Shown here: piece after piece, positions 25,604 to 34,651 of the stretch
Layout: every line of letters begins with the position of its first letter
How positions within the stretch are numbered: position 1 is the stretch's first letter
From: Afipia sp. 1NLS2
Lineage (GTDB): Bacteria; Pseudomonadota; Alphaproteobacteria; Rhizobiales; Xanthobacteraceae
DNA length: 64,000 nucleotides
Direction: 5' to 3'
Assembly (NCBI RefSeq): GCF_000178995.1
Contig: NZ_ADVZ01000001.1
Span: 840,001 to 904,000 of the forward strand
Position numbers and translations under genes: made by a program
The notes under the pieces: generated by a model
What the model was told of the DNA's origin: nothing
What the model saw: the letters and a program-made list of their open reading frames with translations, nothing else
The model's database searches: none

Positions 25604-28042
25604 ATGATGAATCTTGCCGAATATCGTCGCGTCGCTTCTCGCCTTGCCGACTATTTGCCCTGGGTCGCGCTCGTTTCTGAAGGCGTCGTCCTCAACAAGG
25701 ACGGCAGCTTCCAGCGCACGGCGCGCTTTCGCGGTCCCGATCTGGATTCCGCCGTGGCGGCCGAGCTGGTCGCGGTCGCCGGCCGCATCAACAACGCCTT
25801 CCGCCGTCTCGGCTCGGGCTGGAGTATCTTCGTCGAGGCGCAGCGCCATGAAGCCGCGACCTATCCGAACAGCAGGTTTCCCGATCCGGCTTCCGCTCTG
25901 GTCGATGCCGAACGCAAGGCCGACTTCGAGGAAGCGGGCGCGCATTTCGTGTCGAGCTACTTCCTCACATTCCTCTATTTGCCGCCGGCCGAGGAAGCGG
26001 CGCGCACGGAAGCCTGGCTCTACGAAGGACGCGAACGCTCAGGCGTCGATCCCCATGAAATCCTGCGCGCCTTCACCGATCGCACCGACCGCGTGCTGGC
26101 GCTGCTCGATGGCTTCATGCCCGAATGCGCCTGGCTCGACGATGCGCAAACACTGACCTACCTGCATTCCTGCGTTTCGACGAAGCGTCATCTCGTCCGC
26201 GTGCCGGAGACGCCGATCTATCTCGACGCGCTACTGACCGACCAGCCGCTGACCGGCGGCCTGGAGCCGCGCCTTGGCGACCAGCATCTGCGCATCCTCA
26301 CCATCGTCGGGTTCCCCACCACGACGACGCCCGGTCTGCTCGATGAGCTGAACCGGCTGCCGTTTCCCTATCGCTGGAGCACGCGCGCGATTCTGCTCGA
26401 CAAGCTGGAGGCGACCAGGTTGTTGACGAAGATCAGGCGGCAATGGTTCGCCAAGCGCAAGTCGATCGCAGCCATCCTGAAAGAGGTGATGACCAACGAG
26501 CAATCCGTGCTCGTGGACACCGACGCCGCCAACAAGGCGGCCGACGCCGACGTCGCGCTGCAAGAACTTGGCGCCGATGTGGCAGGCATGGCCTACGTCA
26601 CCACGACGATCACAGTCTGGGATGCCGATCCTCGCCTTGCCGATGAGAAACTGCGCCTCGTCGAGAAGGTGATCCAGGGTCGTGATTTCACCGCCATGAT
26701 TGAGTCGGTGAACGCAGTCGATGCCTGGCTCGGCTCGCTACCGGGGCACGCTTACGCCAACGTCCGCCAGCCGCCGATCTCGACGCTCAATCTCGCCCAT
26801 ATGATCCCGCTCTCCGCAATGTGGGCGGGGCCGGAACGCGACGAGCACTTCGGCGCACCCCCGCTGCTTTACGGCAGGACCGAGGGAAGCACTCCGTTCC
26901 GGTTTTCCCTCCATGTCGGCGATGTCGGTCACACGCTCGTCGTCGGACCGACCGGCGCGGGCAAGTCCGTCCTGCTCGCGCTGATGGCTTTGCAGTTCCG
27001 ACGCTACGACCGATCGCAGGTGTTCGCCTTCGACTTCGGCGGTTCGATCCGCGCGGCTGCCCTCGCCATGGGCGGCGACTGGCACGATCTCGGCGGCGGA
27101 CTGACCGAAGGCTCCGACGCTTCCGTGGCGCTCCAGCCGCTTGCCCGCATCCATGACACTTACGAGCGAGCCTGGGCGGCGGACTGGATCGTCGCGATCC
27201 TGATGCGCGAGGGCGTCGCGATCACGCCCGAGGTGAAGGAGCATCTTTGGACGACATTGACCTCGCTCGCCTCCGCGCCGGTCGAGGAACGCACCATTAC
27301 CGGCCTCACCGTGCTGCTCCAGTCGAACGACCTGAAGCAGGCTTTGCGCCCATATTGCGTCGGCGGTCCCTATGGCCGGCTGCTCGACGCGGAATCCGAG
27401 CATCTCGGCAATTCGCGTTGCCAAGCGTTCGAGATCGAGGGTCTCGTCGGGACCGGCGCGGCGCCTGCTGTGCTCGCTTATCTGTTCCATCGCATTGGCG
27501 ACCGCCTCGACGGCCGCCCGACGCTGCTCATCATCGACGAGGGCTGGCTCGCCCTCGATGACGAAGGGTTCGCCGGCCAACTCCGCGAATGGCTGAAAAC
27601 CCTGCGCAAGAAGAACGCCAGCGTCATTTTCGCCACGCAGTCGCTGTCCGACATCGACAATTCCGCCATCGCGCCGGCCATCATCGAGAGCTGCCCGACA
27701 CGGCTGCTGTTGCCGAACGAGCGCGCCATCGAGCCGCAGATTACTTCGATTTATCGGCGGTTTGGCTTGAACGACCGCCAGATTGAGATTCTGGCGAGGG
27801 CGACGCCGAAGCGCGACTACTACTGCCAGTCGCGGCGCGGCAATCGTCTGTTCGAGCTGGGCCTGTCCGATATCGGGCTCGCGCTCTGTGCCGCGTCGTC
27901 CAAGTCCGACCAGACGCTGATCGCGCAGATCGTCGCCGAGCACGGCCGCGATGGTTTCCTCACCGCATGGCTCAACGCTCGCGATGTGAGCTGGGCGGTC
28001 GATCTCATTCCCAACCTCATCAACAAGGAGGCGTCCTTATGA
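25604..28042 (+). CDS. trbE: TrbE secretion ATPase (VirB4 family)
   Basis: The product has 812 residues from ATG 25604. The N-terminal CagE/VirB4 domain is followed by Walker A VVGPTGAGKSVLL near residue 446 and Walker B TLLIIDEGWLAL near 641, with FATQSLSDIDNS after it. It energises pilus assembly and substrate transfer at the inner membrane. Full length for the family. The stop overlaps trbJ by 4 bases. Confidence 0.95.
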   Translation: MMNLAEYRRVASRLADYLPWVALVSEGVVLNKDGSFQRTARFRGPDLDSAVAAELVAVAGRINNAFRRLGSGWSIFVEAQRHEAATYPNSRFPDPASALVDAERKADFEEAGAHFVSSYFLTFLYLPPAEEAARTEAWLYEGRERSGVDPHEILRAFTDRTDRVLALLDGFMPECAWLDDAQTLTYLHSCVSTKRHLVRVPETPIYLDALLTDQPLTGGLEPRLGDQHLRILTIVGFPTTTTPGLLDELNRLPFPYRWSTRAILLDKLEATRLLTKIRRQWFAKRKSIAAILKEVMTNEQSVLVDTDAANKAADADVALQELGADVAGMAYVTTTITVWDADPRLADEKLRLVEKVIQGRDFTAMIESVNAVDAWLGSLPGHAYANVRQPPISTLNLAHMIPLSAMWAGPERDEHFGAPPLLYGRTEGSTPFRFSLHVGDVGHTLVVGPTGAGKSVLLALMALQFRRYDRSQVFAFDFGGSIRAAALAMGGDWHDLGGGLTEGSDASVALQPLARIHDTYERAWAADWIVAILMREGVAITPEVKEHLWTTLTSLASAPVEERTITGLTVLLQSNDLKQALRPYCVGGPYGRLLDAESEHLGNSRCQAFEIEGLVGTGAAPAVLAYLFHRIGDRLDGRPTLLIIDEGWLALDDEGFAGQLREWLKTLRKKNASVIFATQSLSDIDNSAIAPAIIESCPTRLLLPNERAIEPQITSIYRRFGLNDRQIEILARATPKRDYYCQSRRGNRLFELGLSDIGLALCAASSKSDQTLIAQIVAEHGRDGFLTAWLNARDVSWAVDLIPNLINKEASL

Positions 28043-28794
28043 CCCTGCGCCAGTCCCTTAGCTGCCGGCTTGCCATCGCGTTGCTTTCCGCGCCGATCAT
28101 AATTTCGCCCTTCCTCGTCACGCCCGCACACGCGCTCATCGTGTTCGATCCGTCGAACTATGCGCAAAACGTGCTGACCGCCGCGCGCGCTCTTCAGCAG
28201 ATCAACAACCAGATCACCAGCCTGCAAAATCAGGCACAGATGCTCATCAACCAGGCGCGCAACCTCGCGAGCCTGCCGTATTCGGCGCTCCAGCAACTTC
28301 AACAGAACGTCCAGCGCACCCAGCAGCTCCTAAGTCAGGCCCAGGGCATCGCGTTCAATGCGCAGCAGATCGACCAGGCGTTCCAAAAGCAATACGGCAA
28401 TGTGGCGATGTCGGCGAGCGATCAGCAACTCGTCGCCGATGCCCGTACCCGCTGGCAGAATACGGTCGGTAGCTTGCAGGACGCGATGCGCGTGCAAGCC
28501 GGCGTGGTCGGCAACATAGACGGCAATCGCACGCAAATGTCGACGCTCGTCACCCAGAGCCAGGGGGCGACCGGCGCGCTGCAGGCAACGCAGGCCGGCA
28601 ACCAGATCCTCGCGCTCCAGTCGCAGCAGCTTTCCGATCTCGTTGCGCTTCTCGCCGCTAACGGCCGGTCGAGCGCGCTGACAGAGGCCGAGCGTGCCAC
28701 CGCGGCCGAACAGGGGCGCGAGCAACGCCGCCGCTTCCTCACGCCGGGTTCGGGCTACCAGCCTGGCAATGCGCAGATGTTCAACGGCAACTGA
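28039..28794 (+). CDS. trbJ: TrbJ (VirB5-like) mating-pair protein
   Basis: The product has 251 residues. A signal peptide ends near TPAHALIVFDPSNY; the VFDPSNYAQN start of the mature protein is typical of TrbJ. The body is glutamine-rich helix with heptad character (QINNQITSLQNQAQMLINQA), consistent with a coiled coil. VirB5-type proteins sit at the pilus tip and help adhesion to recipients. It lies between trbE and trbK as in other trb operons. Confidence 0.9.
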   Translation: MTLRQSLSCRLAIALLSAPIIISPFLVTPAHALIVFDPSNYAQNVLTAARALQQINNQITSLQNQAQMLINQARNLASLPYSALQQLQQNVQRTQQLLSQAQGIAFNAQQIDQAFQKQYGNVAMSASDQQLVADARTRWQNTVGSLQDAMRVQAGVVGNIDGNRTQMSTLVTQSQGATGALQATQAGNQILALQSQQLSDLVALLAANGRSSALTEAERATAAEQGREQRRRFLTPGSGYQPGNAQMFNGN

Positions 28795-28804
28795 GGGCGC
28801 GCGC

Positions 28805-29092
28805 ATGGACGGCAAGTTACTGGCGCGGATCGGCGCGATCGTCTTCGTCGCGACCGCCATCACAATGACGGTGATCGAGCTTACTCGCAAGGACGACGCA
28901 CCGGCAGAGCAGCCGCCACGGCTGATCCAGCCCGAGCGCGATCCGCTGCGCGAGGGCCAGCTTCGGTGCCAGGAGCTTGGCCAGCAGGCCGCGAGCGACG
29001 CGGAATGTCTGCGCGTCTGGACCGAAACCCGCAACAGATTCCTCGGCCACAGGCCGGCATCCACGTCGCCGACGTCCAACGAAAGGCGGTGA
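28805..29092 (+). CDS. TrbK-alt family entry-exclusion candidate
   Basis: The product has 95 residues. One N-terminal hydrophobic segment (LLARIGAIVFVATAITMTVI) is followed by a charged region with two cysteines (LRCQELGQQAASDAECLRVW). The position between trbJ and trbL and the CxE-x-DxEC pattern match the family called TrbK-alt, proposed to prevent redundant transfer into cells already carrying the element. The exclusion role is inferred from position. Confidence 0.75.
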   Translation: MDGKLLARIGAIVFVATAITMTVIELTRKDDAPAEQPPRLIQPERDPLREGQLRCQELGQQAASDAECLRVWTETRNRFLGHRPASTSPTSNERR

Positions 29093-29095
29093 ACC

Positions 29096-30475
29096 ATGAG
29101 CGGCGCGGGCGTCATCGACAATTTCCTCGGGGTATTCACCCGATACATCGACTCCGGCTTCGGGCTGTTGTCCGGCGAAGTCGGCTTCATCGCCACCACG
29201 CTGATCGTCATCGACGTGACGCTCGCGGCCCTGTTCTGGAGCTGGGGCGCGGACGACGACATCATGGCGCGATTGGTGAAGAAGACACTGTTCGTCGGCG
29301 TCTTCGCCTATCTCATTTCCAACTGGAACAATCTCGCGAAGATCATCTTCGACAGTTTCGCCGGCCTTGGTCTGAAGGCGAGCGGCACCGGCTTCACCGT
29401 GCAGGATCTGCTCCGCCCCGGCAAGGTCGCGCAGACCGGCCTCGATGCTGCGCGGCCGCTGCTCGAATCCATCTCGCCATTGATGGGCTGGATCGCAGTG
29501 TTCGAGAACCTGATCCAGATCGCCTGCCTGCTGTTTGCTTGGGCGCTCGTCATCCTCGCCTTCTTCATTCTGGCGATCCAGCTTTTCGTGACGCTGATCG
29601 AGTTCAAGCTGTCCACGCTTGCCGGATTCGTGCTGATCCCGTTCGGCCTGTTTGGCAAGACTGCCTTCATGGCCGAAAGGGTCCTGGGAAACGTCGTCTC
29701 GTCCGGCATCAAGGTACTGGTGCTCGCCGTCGTCATCGGTATCGGCTCGACGCTGTTTAGCCAGTTCACGCAAGGATTCGGGGGCAATACGCCGTCCGTT
29801 GACGACGCGATGGCCATTGTTCTTGCCGCCTTGTCGCTCCTCGGTCTCGGCATCTTCGGCCCCGGCATCGCCAACGGCCTCGTGTCCGGCGGCCCGCAGC
29901 TCGGCGCCGGTGCAGCCATCGGCACCGGCCTTGCGGTTGGAGGCGCTGCCCTTGCCACTGGCGGCGGTGCGATGCTGGCGGCGCGAGGTGGAGCGGCAGC
30001 TCTTGCCGGCGGCGCGGCAGCAGTGCGTGGCGGCGCTGCCGCGGCAGGGGCCTCGTCGTCGGCTTACACGCTCGGTTCGCTGGGGCAGTCAGGCGCGGCC
30101 GGCGTCGCTTCCGGACTTGGCGGTGTTGCTCGCGCAGCCGGCTCCGTAGCCGTTTCGCCCCTTAAGCGCGCCGCCGCGCGTGCCGCCGACAGCGTTAAAT
30201 CAAGCTATGTGGGCGGTGCCAATGGTTCGTTCGCGGCGACCGGCGGCTCCTCGACCATGGGCACGGTCGGCGGCGGCGCGGCAGCCGCTAATGACGCCTC
30301 CATCTCCGCCAGCGCATCGGCCAGCGCTCCGAACACTCCGCCGGCTTGGGCGCAACGTATGCGGCGCGGCGGACACATGAGTCATGCCGTCCAGACTACC
30401 GCACATGCCGTCCGCTCCGGCGATAGCCATGGTTCCGGCTCTTCCGTCAATCTTTCCGAAAGCGATCGCAAATGA
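29096..30475 (+). CDS. trbL: TrbL (VirB6 family) inner-membrane channel protein
   Basis: The product has 459 residues. Five or more hydrophobic helices lie between residues 15 and 280, including LVIDVTLAALFWSW and ALVILAFFILAIQLFVTLIE. The C-terminal 200 residues are alanine-, glycine- and serine-rich low complexity, ending in basic sequence, as is usual for TrbL. The N-terminal VIDNFLGVFTRYIDSGFGLL is typical. It overlaps trbF by 4 bases. Confidence 0.92.
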   Translation: MSGAGVIDNFLGVFTRYIDSGFGLLSGEVGFIATTLIVIDVTLAALFWSWGADDDIMARLVKKTLFVGVFAYLISNWNNLAKIIFDSFAGLGLKASGTGFTVQDLLRPGKVAQTGLDAARPLLESISPLMGWIAVFENLIQIACLLFAWALVILAFFILAIQLFVTLIEFKLSTLAGFVLIPFGLFGKTAFMAERVLGNVVSSGIKVLVLAVVIGIGSTLFSQFTQGFGGNTPSVDDAMAIVLAALSLLGLGIFGPGIANGLVSGGPQLGAGAAIGTGLAVGGAALATGGGAMLAARGGAAALAGGAAAVRGGAAAAGASSSAYTLGSLGQSGAAGVASGLGGVARAAGSVAVSPLKRAAARAADSVKSSYVGGANGSFAATGGSSTMGTVGGGAAAANDASISASASASAPNTPPAWAQRMRRGGHMSHAVQTTAHAVRSGDSHGSGSSVNLSESDRK

Positions 30476-31161
30476 GCTTCTTCAAACGACCCGCCACGCA
30501 TTACGGCAAGTCACCTCAACCGGAAACGCCCTATCAGCGTGCAGCGCAAGTCTGGGACGAGCGCATCGGCTCAGCCCGTGTTCAGGCCCGCAACTGGCGC
30601 ACTATGGCCTTCGGATCGCTGATCCTCTCGGCCGGCTTCGCCACGGCGCTCGTCTGGCAATCGGCGCGCGGGATCGTCGTTCCCTGGGTGGTGCAGGTCG
30701 ATAAATTCGGCCAGGCGCAGGCCGTCGCGCCAGCAACGGCCGATTATCGGCCGACTGATCCGCAAGTGGCGTGGCATCTCGCGCGCTTCATCGAGCAGGT
30801 CCGTTCGATCCCTGCCGATCCTGTCATCGTCCGGCAGAACTGGTTGCGCGCCTACGAGTGGACGACGGATCGCGGATCGGCGGCGCTCAACGACTATGCG
30901 CGCGCCAACGACCCCTTCGCCAAGGTCGGCAAGCAGCAAATCGCCGTCGATGTCTCCAGCGTCATTCGTGCGTCGCCGGATAGCTTCCGTGTCGCCTGGA
31001 CCGAACGCCGTTACGAGAGCGGCCAGCTCTCCACCACCGAGCGCTGGACCGCGATCCTGACCATCGTGATCCAGCCGCCACGCGACCCCGATCGCCTCAA
31101 GGCCAATCCGCTTGGAATCTACGTCAACGCCGTCAACTGGTCGCGGGAGATGAGTCAATGA
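30472..31161 (+). CDS. trbF: TrbF (VirB8 family)
   Basis: The product has 229 residues. One membrane helix at about residues 43-60 (MAFGSLILSAGFATALVWQ) precedes a periplasmic domain with IVVPWVVQVDKFGQAQAVAP, VAWHLARFIEQVRSIPADPV and SFRVAWTERRYESGQL. This is the assembly-scaffold VirB8 fold. Overlaps on both sides show tight operon organisation. Confidence 0.93.
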   Translation: MSFFKRPATHYGKSPQPETPYQRAAQVWDERIGSARVQARNWRTMAFGSLILSAGFATALVWQSARGIVVPWVVQVDKFGQAQAVAPATADYRPTDPQVAWHLARFIEQVRSIPADPVIVRQNWLRAYEWTTDRGSAALNDYARANDPFAKVGKQQIAVDVSSVIRASPDSFRVAWTERRYESGQLSTTERWTAILTIVIQPPRDPDRLKANPLGIYVNAVNWSREMSQ

Positions 31162-32141
31162 GCCGGACGACCATCTGCAAAAGCGCAAACACGCCTTTCC
31201 GTAAATCCGCACTCGCGGCTTTGCTGCTGTCCGGTTCGATGCTCGCAGGCTGCGCCACGGCGCAAAAGCCGCCGCAGATCAGCTACGACGCCGACGTGCC
31301 GCCGCTGCCGGCTGTACCCGCATCCGTCACCGCCGATCGGCCAAAGCCGCTGCATATCCCGCCGGCCTGGACGCCGACGCGCGGCGGAACGGCGGCCAAC
31401 ACGCCGACCGCGCGCGTCGAAAGCGCCAACGCCGCCGCCCGCGTCCAGCCACGCCGCGAAGGCTATTATAACGCCATCCAGATTTATCCCTGGAGCGATG
31501 GTGCGCTCTATCAGGTCTATGCCGCACCCGGCCAGATCAGCGACATCGCGCTTGAGCCGGGCGAGAATCTGACTGGCGCCGGACCGATCGCCGCCGGCGA
31601 TACCGCGCGCTGGATCATCGGCGATACCGAAAGCGGGTCTGGCAACACGCGGCGTGTCCATGTGCTGGTGAAGCCCTCGCGCGCCGACATCACCACCAAT
31701 CTGGTCATCACGACAGACCGGCGCACCTACATGCTCGAGCTACGCTCCGGCCCGAAACCCTACATGCCGTCCGTATCGTGGGCCTATCCGCAACTGCCGG
31801 CCGGGCAGCGGGCGAGCGTCCCGGCAACGCCGGTCATCCCTGCCGCAGCAGCACGCAACTATCGCTACGGCCTCTCCGGTGACAATCCGCCGTGGAAGCC
31901 GATCGCAATCTATGACGACGGCAGGCGCGTCTATGTCGAATTCCCGCACGGTATCGTGCAAGGCGAAATGCCGCCGATCTTCGTCATCGGCCCCGACGGC
32001 GAGGCGCAGATCGCAAACAGCCGCATCTATCGGAACATCCTGATCGTCGATCGCCTGTTCGGCGCGGCCGAGCTGCGCCTTGGTGGCGGCGACAAGCAAC
32101 AGACCGTCAGGATCGTCCGAACCGATGGAAGGCCGTCATGA
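31158..32141 (+). CDS. trbG: TrbG (VirB9 family) outer-membrane core lipoprotein
   Basis: The product has 327 residues. A signal peptide ends in the lipobox SMLAGCAT near residue 32. The VirB9 body contains YYNAIQIYPWSDGALYQVYA, GDTARWIIGDTESG and a C-terminal domain with IYDDGRRVYVEFPHG and VIGPDGEAQIANSRIYRNIL. With TrbI it forms the outer-membrane core of the channel. It overlaps trbF and trbI by 4 bases. Confidence 0.93.
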   Translation: MSRTTICKSANTPFRKSALAALLLSGSMLAGCATAQKPPQISYDADVPPLPAVPASVTADRPKPLHIPPAWTPTRGGTAANTPTARVESANAAARVQPRREGYYNAIQIYPWSDGALYQVYAAPGQISDIALEPGENLTGAGPIAAGDTARWIIGDTESGSGNTRRVHVLVKPSRADITTNLVITTDRRTYMLELRSGPKPYMPSVSWAYPQLPAGQRASVPATPVIPAAAARNYRYGLSGDNPPWKPIAIYDDGRRVYVEFPHGIVQGEMPPIFVIGPDGEAQIANSRIYRNILIVDRLFGAAELRLGGGDKQQTVRIVRTDGRPS

Positions 32142-33295
32142 GCGAAAATAATGAACCGACCGCTGCCGCCTCGATGCGGCTTCGCGCGGAGCCGCCGCGC
32201 GTCACCCGCCTGTCGCGCAAGATGCTCGGGAGCATCGGCGTCGTCGCGTCCCTCGGTATCGGCGGCGCGCTGATCTACGCCCTTCACACGCGCGATGCAG
32301 GCAATAGCGGCCAGGAACTCTATTCCACCGCCAATCGGCAACCCGCCGACGGTCTCGCTGGCCTGCCGCGCGACTATACCGGCCCGGTGCTCGGCCCGCC
32401 GCTGCCCGGCGATCTCGGCCGTCCGATCGTCGACGCACAGAACAAGGGACAGCCTGTCGTGCCGCCGTCCATCACGACGCCGGCGGTCGATGAAGCCGAA
32501 CAGCGCCGACGAGCCGAGGAAGAGGCTGCCCGGACGTCGCGCGTCTTCTTCCAGACCGCGCCGGGCCATACGGTGACGGTCGGGACACAGCCAGATATGA
32601 CCATGCCGGCTCTCACGGGACTCGGTCTGACCGGCCAGCCGGCTCAGCAGACCGCGCAGGATAAGCAACTCGCTTTCCTCAACGCCGCCGTCGATCGGCG
32701 CACGACGTCGTCGGATCGCGTCATGGCTCCGGCATCGCCCTATGTTCTTCAGGCCGGCGCCGTCATCTCCGCCGCCCTGATCACCGGCATCCGCTCCGAC
32801 TTGCCTGGCCAGATCACGGCGCAAGTGACGGAAAATATCTACGACAGTCCGACCGGTCGCATCCTCCTTGTGCCGCAAGGCACGCGAGTCATCGGCCAGT
32901 ACGACAACAACGTGCAGTTCGGCCAGCGCCGCGTCCTGCTTGTCTGGAACAGGCTCATCCTGCCGAATGGCCGCTCCATCGTTCTGGAACGCCAACCGGG
33001 CGCAGACGGCCAAGGCTACGCCGGTCTCGAGGACGGCGTCGATTATCACTGGTGGGATCTCGCCAAGGCCGCCGGCCTGTCGACGCTGTTGTCGGTCGGA
33101 GCCGAGCTTGCCGTCAGTGACGAGAACCGGCTGCTCCGCGCCATCCGTAATGGCGGTCAGGACACCATCAACGATGCGGGTCAGCAAATCATCCGCCGCC
33201 AGCTACAGGTCGCGCCGACACTCACCATCCGGCCGGGCTTCCCGGTCAGGATTGTCGTCACCCGCGATCTCGTCCTCGAACCCTACAGGAGTTGA
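32138..33295 (+). CDS. trbI: TrbI (VirB10 family) channel-spanning protein
   Basis: The product has 385 residues. One membrane helix near residues 30-47 (MLGSIGVVASLGIGGALIYA) follows a cytoplasmic tail. A proline-rich spacer leads to the VirB10 beta-barrel domain with VLQAGAVISAALITGIRSDL, LLVPQGTRVIGQYDNNVQFG and PGFPVRIVVTRDLVLEPY at the end. It bridges inner and outer membranes. DUF2274 begins 2 bases after its stop. Confidence 0.94.
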   Translation: MSENNEPTAAASMRLRAEPPRVTRLSRKMLGSIGVVASLGIGGALIYALHTRDAGNSGQELYSTANRQPADGLAGLPRDYTGPVLGPPLPGDLGRPIVDAQNKGQPVVPPSITTPAVDEAEQRRRAEEEAARTSRVFFQTAPGHTVTVGTQPDMTMPALTGLGLTGQPAQQTAQDKQLAFLNAAVDRRTTSSDRVMAPASPYVLQAGAVISAALITGIRSDLPGQITAQVTENIYDSPTGRILLVPQGTRVIGQYDNNVQFGQRRVLLVWNRLILPNGRSIVLERQPGADGQGYAGLEDGVDYHWWDLAKAAGLSTLLSVGAELAVSDENRLLRAIRNGGQDTINDAGQQIIRRQLQVAPTLTIRPGFPVRIVVTRDLVLEPYRS

Positions 33296-33297
33296 CC

Positions 33298-33537
33298 ATG
33301 GCCAAGTTGAAACTCGGTCACATCGCCGACGACAAACCCGTGAAAGTGACGCACGAATTGCCTGCAACGGTCTTTCGGGACTTGAAGCTCTATGCCGAAA
33401 TCCTGGCTCGCGACACGAGCCAGCCTGTCGCCGACCCCATCAAGCTCATTGGGCCCATGCTCGAGCGATTTATGGTTACGGATCGGGAGTTCATAAAAGC
33501 GCGACGCTCCTCTCGGTCTCCAAAGGCATCCACCTAG
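33298..33537 (+). CDS. DUF2274 domain protein
   Basis: The product has 79 residues from ATG 33298. The body reads LKLGHIADDKPVKVTHELPA, LYAEILARDTSQPVADPIKL and IGPMLERFMVTDREFIKARR, the DUF2274 pattern always found after trbI. It may be a small ribbon-helix-helix protein regulating the trb operon; this is inferred. A fragment of a second DUF2274 gene lies 40 bases further. Confidence 0.85.
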   Translation: MAKLKLGHIADDKPVKVTHELPATVFRDLKLYAEILARDTSQPVADPIKLIGPMLERFMVTDREFIKARRSSRSPKAST

Positions 33538-33577
33538 ATTTCTAGCCCTCGGTTGAGCGTTCACGTTGCTGATTTCG

Positions 33578-33646
33578 TCACCCGCAGAACCCGTTCGCCT
33601 GATCGGGCCGATGCTGGAGAGGTTCATTGCGACAGATCGGGCTTTG
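33578..33646 (+). pseudogene. 3-prime remnant of a second DUF2274 gene
   Basis: In frame 2, SPAEPVRLIGPMLERFIATD aligns with SQPVADPIKLIGPMLERFMV of the intact DUF2274 protein just upstream. Only the C-terminal part is present, with no start or upstream coding sequence. It looks like what is left of another element's DUF2274 gene after recombination. Confidence 0.65.
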
Positions 33647-33702
33647 CGAAGGCGAAGCGCGCTGCGCCGGTTCCAAAGCAGGACGCCTGATTTCAACCTG
33701 AT

Positions 33703-34599
33703 TCATCGATTGGCCATCGACCGTGCAAGGCTTAACAATCGCCGGCAGGCAGGATTGTCATTTCCCGGCGACCGCACAGCAGAAAATGGAAGGATTTCGT
33801 TTGCAACCGGTCGATAGACGATGCCGGGAAATCGCACGACCGTGGTGGCTTCGCTGGTCAGTGTCAATCCGCGTCCAATCGCTACGAGCGCCAGCATGTT
33901 GTCACGTCCAACATATTGCAGATGGATATCGGGATGATGGCCGAGACCGGCCAGCCGTTGCACCAGATAGTCGCGGATCTCCTGCCCAGGTGCACCGTCA
34001 CTGACGATAAAGGATTCGTGGGCGAGATCGGGCCAATCGAGCCTGCTTTTGGCAGTTAGCGGATGGTCGACTGGTAACACTACAAAAACGCGCTCAAACC
34101 AAAGATTTTCCGTCTCACACCCCGACCACTCAGATGTCCCAGTGATAAACGCGACGTCGAGCCGAAGCTGTCGGATGGCAGCTACATGTTCAGGCGGGTT
34201 GCCGTCGATCAAATCGATCAGAACGCCTGCGTGATCTCTGTCATATGCGCGCAGCAGGTCAGCCAAGAAGCCGGAAGCGAGCGAGGAGAAAATACCGATC
34301 CGGATTCGTCCTTCGTCGGAGCGGCCAATTGCGCCAACCTCTTTGGAGCCATCGTCGATCTGCTGGAGTGCCGTGCGTGCTTGGCGTAAAAATCGCTGGC
34401 CGGCAAGCGTCAGGAATACACCGCCGCTATATCGCTGGAACAACGATGCGCCAAGTAGATCTTCCATGTCGCGGATACGCCGGCTAATCGCGGATTCTTG
34501 AATCGAAAGCGTGTCGGCCGCTTTACGAAAACTGCCATGCTCTGTCGCCGCTACGAAATAGCGCAAATGACGAATTTCGATTTTACGAGCAGAATTCAT
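33703..34599 (-). CDS. LysR-family regulator
   Basis: The product has 298 residues. The winged helix-turn-helix spans residues 8-67 (EIRHLRYFVAATEHGSFRKA, then SIQESAISRRIRDMEDLLGA). The effector-binding domain follows with ESFIVSDGAPGQ and IGRGLTLTSEATTVV. LysR genes of this kind often end the trb cluster in these elements, facing it convergently as here. It probably belongs to the mobile element rather than to the ABC transporter operon beyond it, although it is on the same strand. Target unknown. Confidence 0.85.
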   Translation of the reverse strand: MNSARKIEIRHLRYFVAATEHGSFRKAADTLSIQESAISRRIRDMEDLLGASLFQRYSGGVFLTLAGQRFLRQARTALQQIDDGSKEVGAIGRSDEGRIRIGIFSSLASGFLADLLRAYDRDHAGVLIDLIDGNPPEHVAAIRQLRLDVAFITGTSEWSGCETENLWFERVFVVLPVDHPLTAKSRLDWPDLAHESFIVSDGAPGQEIRDYLVQRLAGLGHHPDIHLQYVGRDNMLALVAIGRGLTLTSEATTVVRFPGIVYRPVANEILPFSAVRSPGNDNPACRRLLSLARSMANR

Positions 34600-34651
34600 T
34601 GCGCTGCCTACCCACGCTTCGTTCCTTGCAATTGCGGTTTCCGATCTTTGT

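Noticed and set aside
26738-27943. 401-codon open frame on the minus strand
   Set aside because: It is antisense to trbE, which shows intact Walker motifs; no start signal or domain supports the minus frame.
33541-34650. Attachment site or element end near the LysR gene
   Set aside because: No tRNA gene, integrase or matching direct repeat is visible in the window, so a boundary cannot be supported.
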